Origin: Akkermansiaceae bacterium UBA7890
Lineage (GTDB): Bacteria > Verrucomicrobiota > Verrucomicrobiia > Verrucomicrobiales > Akkermansiaceae
NCBI GenBank assembly: GCA_002501065.1
Contig: DLRK01000063.1
Coordinates: 1-11,299, forward strand
DNA length: 11,299 nucleotides
Direction: 5' to 3'
The notes under the pieces are model-generated. The model ran no database searches. It was given only the letters and a program-made list of their open reading frames with translations, and was not told where the DNA came from. The translations under genes were made by a program, and so were the position numbers. Position 1 is the first letter of the stretch, and every line of letters starts with the position of its first letter. Below, one piece after another: positions 1 to 5,339 of the stretch.

Positions 1-1426
1 CAGGGGCAGGAGTGGGCTGCGGGAAGAGGGTCTGCAGGTCCACTTTAAAGACGCCGGGGGGCGTGGGCTGCGGCGGAGTGACGCTGCGGGATTCCTGGTG
101 CTCGATCGGGGCGACAGGCGAGGGAGGGTTCCTCTTTGGGGCGTAGACCTGGACGGCTTCGGGTTTGTTTCCGGGAAGCTCCGGAAGTCTCTGGTAGCTC
201 TTGCTGTGGGGAAGGAAATCGCTGAGGTCCAGCACGAGGTAGACCATGATGCCTGCGAGGAGGAGGAAGAGGAACGGGAAGACGATCGCGGTCCAGTGGA
301 GGTGACGTCGTTCGTTCCTTTCCGGGATGGCTGCTGCGCACTCCCTCTGCTCCCTCACCTCGTCTTCTGGGAAGGAAGGGCTGTCGGAGTGGAGGGGGAG
401 GATGTTCTCGGGATCGAGTTCGTTGGGGTCGGGAGCGGGGGTGAAGCCGGTTGGCGGGGCAGAGGTTTCCGGAACGGGATCGCCCTGGAGCGAACGGCTA
501 TCCGGATGGCTGAAGTCCGGAAGGGCCGAACCGGTAGGATCGCCGGAGAGAGAAGAAGGCGATGCATCGCCGAGATCAGGCGGGGTCGGGGACTGGTCTG
601 CAGCAGGGAATTGCGGTTCGGGTGGAGGTGCGACTGGAAAGGTGTCGAGGGAGGGGAAGGGCTTGCTGAGGGGTTCGCCAGGATAGCTTGGAGAAGTCTC
701 CGGAGGTGAGAAAGAGGAGAGGCCGGGCTGCAGTCCCATCGCCACAGGATCATTGTCGGGCGGATTGGGGATCGGAGTTTGAGCTTCGGCCAGGGGAATG
801 CCGGGGGAAGAGAGGGAATCCGGAGATTCGATCTCCGGCGGCGCTGTAGCGGGCGACGGAGTGGCCAGGAGAGCGGAAAGGACCGAGGTTTCGGGAAAGC
901 CCGCAGGAGCCGGTGCATCCTGTCGGGCTGGAGCCTGCAGAGGGTCATTGGTCCACAGGTTGGGAAGGGGGCCAGTAGGAGCGGCAGGTGCAGCTGGTGC
1001 ACTGAGATCCGAAAGAGGACGGGATTTCGGCTGTGGCGAGGGTGAAGTCAGGGCTCCTTCCAGCTCAGGCTCGGTCTGCCCGGAAGCGAGAGCCGGAAGT
1101 TCCATCGCAGGGGTTGGTTCGGCGGGTGGAGATTCAGGGAAGGGAGCGGCGACTTCGCCGTGGGAGGTGGCTGGAACGGGGAACCGGCTGGGGGCTGTCT
1201 GGGGCGGGGTGAGAGCCTGAGGCTCCAGGTTGGCCGGAAGCTGATCAGGGTAGGAGGATGGGATCTGGTTCTGGGCCTGGTGAGCTGGATGGCCTCCCTG
1301 AAGGAGAGGGGCTTGGATGGGACTGCTGCAAGCGGGACAGGGGCCCTTGATGCCAGCCATGGACACCGGAACGCGGAGTTGCACATCGCAGTTCGGGCAG
1401 CCGAAGGAGATCAGGTCTTGGCTCAT
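1..1426 (-). CDS. Zinc-ribbon, Pro/Ser-rich, single-pass membrane protein of unknown function (partial, runs off left edge)
   Basis: An open frame runs from ATG at 1426 to the left edge (475 codons visible, no stop), so the C-terminus is missing. Residues 9-33 form a four-cysteine zinc ribbon: CPNC (C10, C13) and CPAC (C30, C33), with GIKGP just before the second knuckle. Residues 40-370 are very rich in Pro, Ser, Ala and acidic residues and look disordered. A strongly hydrophobic helix follows at about 378-401 (WTAIVFPFLFLLLAGIMVYL and on), flanked by charged residues, then another Pro-rich segment. The likely topology is a cytoplasmic zinc ribbon with a tail beyond the membrane. Coding is supported by the intact motif, the unbroken frame and the membrane helix in one frame. 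No good Shine-Dalgarno precedes the ATG. The nearest in-frame alternative is TTG at 1456, but the ATG puts the ribbon at the very N-terminus. It follows two pilus ATPase genes, which is only a hint of an envelope role. I do not recognise a named family. Confidence 0.8.
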   Translation of the reverse strand, partial: MSQDLISFGCPNCDVQLRVPVSMAGIKGPCPACSSPIQAPLLQGGHPAHQAQNQIPSSYPDQLPANLEPQALTPPQTAPSRFPVPATSHGEVAAPFPESPPAEPTPAMELPALASGQTEPELEGALTSPSPQPKSRPLSDLSAPAAPAAPTGPLPNLWTNDPLQAPARQDAPAPAGFPETSVLSALLATPSPATAPPEIESPDSLSSPGIPLAEAQTPIPNPPDNDPVAMGLQPGLSSFSPPETSPSYPGEPLSKPFPSLDTFPVAPPPEPQFPAADQSPTPPDLGDASPSSLSGDPTGSALPDFSHPDSRSLQGDPVPETSAPPTGFTPAPDPNELDPENILPLHSDSPSFPEDEVREQRECAAAIPERNERRHLHWTAIVFPFLFLLLAGIMVYLVLDLSDFLPHSKSYQRLPELPGNKPEAVQVYAPKRNPPSPVAPIEHQESRSVTPPQPTPPGVFKVDLQTLFPQPTPAP

Positions 1427-1519
1427 GGGCGTTTCGTAGAGAGAGGCCAAGGGTGAAGGTAGGGAGTTCCCCGGCACCGTCAATTGCGCAGTCCAGATAG
1501 CAGGCGACCACAAGGGGAG

Positions 1520-1525
1520 ATCATA
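1520..1525 (-). promoter_or_regulatory. Candidate -10 element (TATGAT) for the zinc-ribbon gene
   Basis: Read on the minus strand, TATGAT at 1525-1520 differs from the consensus -10 at one base. It would place the transcript start near 1513, giving a leader of about 87 bases before the ATG at 1426. No TTGACA-like -35 lies 16-18 bases upstream. Direct repeats lie where a -35 would be, which would fit activator-dependent transcription. This is inference from position and sequence only. Confidence 0.3.
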
Positions 1526-1551
1526 ATTGCCCCGGTAACCATGAGGGATGT

Positions 1552-1571
1552 GAATGTGAGCGAATGTGAGT
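1552..1571 (-). repeat. Two tandem 10-bp direct repeats, possible regulator-binding site
   Basis: On the plus strand the sequence reads tGAATGTGAG then cGAATGTGAG. These are two 9-base identical units at 1552-1560 and 1562-1570, with a period of exactly 10 bases, about one helical turn. On the minus strand they read CTCACATTC twice. They sit about 27-46 bases upstream of the candidate -10 for the zinc-ribbon gene. Two copies at helical phasing upstream of a gene suggest a tandem regulator-binding site, but no specific regulator is recognised. Confidence 0.35.
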
Positions 1572-1684
1572 AATTCCGGTTTTCCCGCAGGGGCCGGGAT
1601 GCCCTGGTCAGCAGCGGGCGGGTGGATCGCGGGTGGTGAGTCTCTCCAACTGGCCACCGGGCCTTCCCGCGTTCTGCTCCGCGG

Positions 1685-2794
1685 TTAGTGTTCCATGGGG
1701 TTCTCGCCCGAGGCTTCGCCGAGTGCGGCATGCTCTTCGGGGAGGAACTTCTTGAAGCGCGTCTTATCGATGGCCTTCATGTAGGCCTCCTGGGACGTTA
1801 CCGTGCCTGAGCGCAGTTTTCCCCAGATGGATTCGTCCATGAACTGCATTCCCTCGGCTTTTCCACCAATGATAACGTCATAGAGCTTCTGGGTCTGTCC
1901 TTCCCGGATGATGGCAGAGACCGCGGGGGTGGCGAACATGATTTCGTTGACAGCACAGCGACCGGGTTTGTCGCTGCGTTTCATGAGTAACTGGGCCACC
2001 ACGCCGCGCAGGGAGGCAGCGAGCATGGTGCGGACCTGCGATTGCTGGTCGGCCGGGAAGACGTCAACGAGACGATCAACGGTCTTTCGCGCGTTGTTTG
2101 TGTGCAGTGTGCCGAAGACGAGGAGTCCGGTTTCCGCGGCGGTGAGAGCGAGGGAGATGGTTTCGAGATCACGCATCTCACCTACGAGCACGATGTCAGC
2201 GTCTTCCCGCAGGGCGGCCCGCAGGCCGTCAGCAAAGGAGGGAGTCTGGATGGGGACTTCCCGCTGGGTAATGATGCTGCGCTTGTTGCTGTGCACGAAC
2301 TCAATAGGTTCTTCCACCGTGATGATGTGGCGGGAGAAATTCGTGTTGATGTAGTCAAGGAGGGCAGCGAGAGTGGTGGATTTTCCGGATCCGGTGGGAC
2401 CGGTAACGAGGACCAGTCCGGAGCGCATGTGTCCGAACTCCTTTACCACGGTGGGAATATTCAACTCCTCCAGGGAGGCGATCTCGGTGGGAATGAGACG
2501 GAAGACGGCGGCAAGTCCGTTCTTCTGCTGGAGGTAGTTACAACGGAAGCGTGAGTCTTCGTCCATCTCGTAGGCGAAGTCGAGGTCGCCGGATTCGAGA
2601 TAGCCCTGGAAGGATTTCTCATCGCAGATCTCGGCCAGAAGATTCTTGAAGTCATCGCCTTCGAGGACGGACTGGTTGGGGATGGCCGAAATGGATCCGT
2701 GGATTCGAACCTTCGGGGGAGCCCCTTCCGCGAGGTGCAGGTCCGAGCCACCGGACTCGATGAGGTGCTGAAAATATGCGTCGATTCTCGCCAT
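1685..2794 (-). CDS. pilT: PilT-family type IV pilus retraction ATPase (second of tandem pair)
   Basis: This is a cytoplasmic hexameric ATPase that powers depolymerisation (retraction) of type IV pili for twitching motility and adhesion. The 369-residue length is close to the PilT/PilU norm. The N-terminal PAS-like domain (about 1-110) has the SDLHL signature at 17-21. The RecA-like ATPase domain shows Walker A GPTGSGKST (132-140), the Asp-box region ITVEEPIEF (158-166), Walker B with the family signature VGEMRDLETI (204-213), and the His box TLHTNNARKTVDRLVDVFP (229-247). The Walker A and Walker B/His-box motifs are canonical for PilT, more so than in the upstream paralogue. The C-terminal tail past about 345 is slightly extended and acidic. 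The gene starts 12 bases after the stop of the first ATPase gene, so the two are almost certainly co-transcribed. No clear Shine-Dalgarno precedes the ATG, so coupling to upstream translation is possible. Confidence 0.93.
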   Translation of the reverse strand: MARIDAYFQHLIESGGSDLHLAEGAPPKVRIHGSISAIPNQSVLEGDDFKNLLAEICDEKSFQGYLESGDLDFAYEMDEDSRFRCNYLQQKNGLAAVFRLIPTEIASLEELNIPTVVKEFGHMRSGLVLVTGPTGSGKSTTLAALLDYINTNFSRHIITVEEPIEFVHSNKRSIITQREVPIQTPSFADGLRAALREDADIVLVGEMRDLETISLALTAAETGLLVFGTLHTNNARKTVDRLVDVFPADQQSQVRTMLAASLRGVVAQLLMKRSDKPGRCAVNEIMFATPAVSAIIREGQTQKLYDVIIGGKAEGMQFMDESIWGKLRSGTVTSQEAYMKAIDKTRFKKFLPEEHAALGEASGENPMEH

Positions 2795-2806
2795 GAGGAG
2801 AGCTGT

Positions 2807-3889
2807 TCAGGACTGGAAAAAGGTTTTCATCTGGACCTTGTCTTCGCAGCGGAAAAGCGCTTCCTCCTGCGTGATCTTTCCTTGGACGTAAAGGTTTCGG
2901 AGCGACTCATCCATCGTGATCATTCCGACGTTCTTGCCGGTCTGCATGATCCCCGGGAGCATGAAGGTCTTGCCGTCCCGGATGGTGGCGGCCACTGCGG
3001 GGGTATTGACGAGAAGTTCGAGAGCGAGGCAGCGGCCGTCCCCTTCAATGTTGGGGACCAGTTGCTGGGAGATGACGCCGCGAAGCGACTCGGAGACCAT
3101 GACACGGATTTGACCACGTTGATCGACCGGGAAGACATCGAGGATCCGGTCGAGGGTGCGCGGGGCATTTCCGGTGTGAAGGGTAGCGAGGACGAGGTGA
3201 CCCGTTTCGGCGGCGGTAAGGGCCAGTGAGATGGTTTCTAGGTTCCGCATTTCCCCAACCATGATGACGTCGGGATCTTCCCGCAGGGCTCCCCGCAGAG
3301 CCTTGGGGAATGATTCGGTGTGAGAGTGAACTTCGCGTTGGTTGACGTGGCAGTTCTTGGAATCAAAGACATACTCAATGGGATCCTCCAGAGTGAGGAT
3401 GTGATCTTCACGGTCCTGGTTGATGAAATCGACGAGAGCAGCCAGGGTGGTCGATTTTCCGGATCCCACCGAACCAGTGACCAGCAGGAGGCCGTTGTGG
3501 TAGCGGGTGAGCGGGATGAGATGGTCGACTGGCAGTCCCAGGGCGGGAAGGTCGCGCAGCTCCGTGCTGATGATGCGGAAGACGATATCAAGGCCGAGAC
3601 GCTGCTTCACAACGGAGGCACGGAAGCGGCCCTGTTCGTTCTGGTAGGCAAAGTCCACATCCCCGATTTTCTGGAGGCGGCTCCATTCCCGCTCTGTCAG
3701 GAAGGAGCGAGCGAGACGCTCGGTGTCCTCAGAGGTGAGGGGGGGGTGGCCTTCCCAGATCGGGGCCAGGCTGCCGTAACGGCGCCAGGCCGGAGGATAC
3801 CGGGCGGGAAGGTGAATATCGGAGCAATCATACTCAATGCCGATGGCAAGGTATTCATCGACGTGAGCAAGGACTTGATGTTCGGACAT
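2807..3889 (-). CDS. PilT/PilU-family type IV pilus ATPase (first of tandem pair)
   Basis: This 360-residue protein has the same architecture as its downstream neighbour: N-terminal PAS-like domain with CSDIHL (22-27), then a RecA-like ATPase core. Motifs are Walker A GSVGSGKST (139-147), Asp box LTLEDPIEYV (165-174), Walker B with VGEMRNLETI (211-220) and His box TLHTGNAPRTLDRILDVFP (236-254). All catalytic positions look intact, so it should be an active ATPase. It differs from canonical PilT by having Asn instead of Asp in GEMRDLET, and in the Walker A loop. These differences, and the presence of a more canonical PilT next door, suggest a PilU-like accessory role, but I cannot assign PilU firmly. 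The C-terminal part (MITMDESLRNLYVQGKITQEEAL, about 323-345) is typical of the family. No other pilus gene (pilB, pilC, pilin) is in the window. Confidence 0.92.
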   Translation of the reverse strand: MSEHQVLAHVDEYLAIGIEYDCSDIHLPARYPPAWRRYGSLAPIWEGHPPLTSEDTERLARSFLTEREWSRLQKIGDVDFAYQNEQGRFRASVVKQRLGLDIVFRIISTELRDLPALGLPVDHLIPLTRYHNGLLLVTGSVGSGKSTTLAALVDFINQDREDHILTLEDPIEYVFDSKNCHVNQREVHSHTESFPKALRGALREDPDVIMVGEMRNLETISLALTAAETGHLVLATLHTGNAPRTLDRILDVFPVDQRGQIRVMVSESLRGVISQQLVPNIEGDGRCLALELLVNTPAVAATIRDGKTFMLPGIMQTGKNVGMITMDESLRNLYVQGKITQEEALFRCEDKVQMKTFFQS

Positions 3890-3949
3890 GGAGTTACAGG
3901 CGCCTCACGTTGCGGCGGAGTGGTGGCGATGTGGAAACCATAGAAACCG

Positions 3950-4327
3950 CTAGGGGCCAAGCAAGGAATCCGTTTCCGATTGTTTCGTTCGGAGATAATC
4001 CATGACCCGGGTGAACAACCAGTTGCGAATTGAACCCTTCAAGAGCACGATAATCCAGCCCGCAAGGCGTCGGCTCGGCGATTTTGGAAGTTTTTGGTCC
4101 CTGGCGCGGCCGCGGGGGATGAGGAGCCAGGTGAGCAGAGCTACTCCTATAGAGGTAGCTCCGAAGATTTGCAGGGGGTGGCGGCGCAGATAGGAGGAGG
4201 CGATGTGGATCGGGCTGAGCCGCTTCCGCAGGTCGGCCGAGCCCTCAACAAGCCGGAGGCGCGAGGCATCCAGACTCAGGACGAGCTCTCGTTTTCGTTC
4301 GCGGAGGTTTTGCTTTGGTTGAGCCAT
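3950..4327 (-). CDS. YqjK-like small membrane protein
   Basis: This is a 125-residue protein if it starts at ATG 4327 (MAQPKQNLRERKREL). The frame stays open further upstream to an ATG at 4459, but that region is an Arg/Pro-rich shadow of the upstream gene, so the shorter form is preferred. It overlaps the end of the YqjE-like gene by 52 bases, which suggests translational coupling. Residues 5-37 are a basic, probably helical stretch (RERKRELVLSLDASRLRL). RRHP then precedes a hydrophobic helix at about 52-71 and a second weaker hydrophobic stretch at about 88-105. Enterobacterial YqjK (about 99 residues) has the same plan of a short basic helix followed by a membrane helix, and follows yqjD and yqjE. 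The assignment rests on gene order plus this architecture. Function of the family is unknown. Confidence 0.7.
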   Translation of the reverse strand: MAQPKQNLRERKRELVLSLDASRLRLVEGSADLRKRLSPIHIASSYLRRHPLQIFGATSIGVALLTWLLIPRGRARDQKLPKSPSRRLAGWIIVLLKGSIRNWLFTRVMDYLRTKQSETDSLLGP

Positions 4328-4761
4328 TCGCGGTCTTTGTTGAACTCTGCGCGCGTGAATTCGAAAAGGTTGAGTTCCCGCTTCTGTTTCAGTTTCCTGA
4401 AAAGGGCGAGGGCGACGAGGAAATGCAGGAAACCGGCGGCGAGGGCAGCCAGTTGCCATCCAAGTCCGGAGAACTGACTGGACAGGCTCTCCAGCCAGCG
4501 ACCGAGGAGAGAGACGACGGTGGCCAGGACGAGAGCATAGGCAAAGAAGAGAAACACGACAGCGGCGATTGCGAGTGATCCCTTGCGAGCCGCCACCTCG
4601 CCCGCTTCACGCGTCTCGATGGAGAGGAGTTCGGCGCGGGCTTTCAGATGATCGCCAAGACCTTCTCCGAACTGGTGGGCTGATTTTCCGGCAGGGTCAT
4701 GTTTCCCGCTTTCCGGCGAGGGATCGGAGGAGGAGCCGGACTTTTGAAACCAGCCGGACAT
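4276..4761 (-). CDS. YqjE-like DUF1469 (phage holin superfamily III / Actino-holin-type) membrane protein
   Basis: This is a 161-residue inner-membrane protein. After a polar Ser-rich N-terminus there is an amphipathic stretch (GDHLKARAELLSIETREAGE, about 36-55), which is typical of the family. Two transmembrane helices follow at about 63-87 (LAIAAVVFLFFAYALVLATV and on) and about 100-122 (LGWQLAALAAGFLHFLVALA and on). After them comes the characteristic cytoplasmic tail FTRAEFNKDREWL (135-147), matching the F..T..E..KDR.WL pattern of DUF1469/YqjE proteins. Database labels often call this family holin-like, but nothing phage-related surrounds it. It lies 66 bases after the YqjD-like gene and its 3' end overlaps the YqjK-like gene, mirroring yqjD-yqjE-yqjK. 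Molecular function is not established. It has no strong Shine-Dalgarno. Confidence 0.85.
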   Translation of the reverse strand: MSGWFQKSGSSSDPSPESGKHDPAGKSAHQFGEGLGDHLKARAELLSIETREAGEVAARKGSLAIAAVVFLFFAYALVLATVVSLLGRWLESLSSQFSGLGWQLAALAAGFLHFLVALALFRKLKQKRELNLFEFTRAEFNKDREWLNQSKTSANENESSS

Positions 4762-4827
4762 GACGCGTCGTAGGAGCTAGGGAAGAGGAAGATGGACCGG
4801 GGCAGGGGGACGGAGATACGAGGTTGT

Positions 4828-5220
4828 TCACCTGCGCACGATCAGGCCGAGCAGGAATCCCACTCCGGCCGCCACCAGGACGGACTTGGTGGGATGTTGC
4901 CGGATGTAATCTTCCAGGTCGGCGTGGACTTCGCGTGCCTTGACCCGGGTTTCCTCCCAGTGTTCGCCGGCAGCGTCCTTGAACTGGGCCGCTTTCTCGC
5001 CGGCAACATCGGCAATCTGGGAGGCCTTCTCGCCGGCATACTCTCTGAAGTGTTGTGCTTTCTGGGCAGCGGATTCCTTAAGTAACTGTGCCCGTTCTTC
5101 CGCACTCTGGGCGATCTGGCGCGTCTTTTCGCCAGCTGCCTCGCGCAGGTCGTTGGCCGCTTGCTGGGTGGAAGGGGGAGTCCCAGACTGCTCCTCCTGA
5201 TTGGCAATGGGTTCACTCAT
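4828..5220 (-). CDS. YqjD/ElaB-like (DUF883) C-tail-anchored membrane protein with LEA-like 11-mer repeats
   Basis: This is a 130-residue protein. A polar N-terminus (1-27) is followed by seven consecutive 11-residue units at 28-104, for example AAGEKTRQIAQ, SAAQKAQHFRE, YAGEKASQIAD and VAGEKAAQFKD. These predict a long amphipathic helix. Then comes DYIRQHP and a C-terminal membrane helix at about 112-128 ending GFLLGLIVRR. The (E)NP/HP plus GxxLGxLxxRR tail is the hallmark of YqjD/ElaB/YgaM proteins. In E. coli these are C-tail-anchored in the inner membrane, and YqjD is reported to bind ribosomes in stationary phase. Whether that role holds here is inference. The 11-mer pattern recalls group 3 LEA and apolipoprotein-like helices. 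A clear Shine-Dalgarno (AGAGGA, complement of 5231-5236) lies 10 bases before the ATG, one of the few in this block. Confidence 0.87.
   Translation of the reverse strand: MSEPIANQEEQSGTPPSTQQAANDLREAAGEKTRQIAQSAEERAQLLKESAAQKAQHFREYAGEKASQIADVAGEKAAQFKDAAGEHWEETRVKAREVHADLEDYIRQHPTKSVLVAAGVGFLLGLIVRR
4909..5139 (-). repeat. Seven in-frame 33-base (11-residue) coding repeats in the YqjD-like gene
   Basis: Residues 28-104 of the YqjD-like protein divide without gaps into seven 11-residue units. The aligned pattern is roughly x-A-[GAE]-E/Q-[KR]-x-x-Q-hydrophobic-x-[ED]. Units four and five (YAGEKASQIAD, VAGEKAAQFKD) are the closest pair. The last two (AAGEHWEETRV, KAREVHADLED) have drifted. Repetition is at protein level and no long exact DNA repeat is evident. 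Confidence 0.75.
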
Positions 5221-5339
5221 GGTTCTTGAATCCTCTGAATGGACTGAACGTGACGCAGAATGTGCCGGGGCGCAAGCTCTGGTGGAGCCTGGCCTCTGAC
5301 CGGGTCGGATCGCTGCCTGCTGCTGGTTTCGACAGGGTC

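Noticed and set aside
98..709. 203-residue plus-strand frame, with others at 327-686, 355-1002 (minus), 798-1220 and 1048-1386 (minus)
   Set aside because: All overlap the zinc-ribbon gene in other frames and have Arg/Gly- or Pro/Ser/Arg-biased composition with no motif. They are products of the GC-rich, Pro-codon-rich true gene.
1652..1663. GGCCACCGGGCC palindrome after the second ATPase gene as a terminator
   Set aside because: The stem is only 4 base pairs and has no following T-run on the minus strand. This is insufficient for an intrinsic terminator.
1685..3889. Reading the PilT-named genes as PIN-domain toxins or GspE/PilB assembly ATPases
   Set aside because: They have RecA-like Walker motifs and GEMRD/N-LET and TLHT signatures of retraction ATPases. 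They lack the PIN fold pattern, and the N1 domain and metal-binding cysteines of GspE/PilB.
3950..4459. Longer 169-residue form of the YqjK-like protein starting at 4459
   Set aside because: The extra 44 residues are Arg/Pro-rich and overlap the YqjE-like coding region. Architecture and length match YqjK from ATG 4327.
4276..4761. Reading the DUF1469 protein as a phage holin and the region as prophage
   Set aside because: The holin-like label is a family name. No lysin, structural, integrase or attachment-site signals surround it, and the neighbours fit a chromosomal yqjDEK order.
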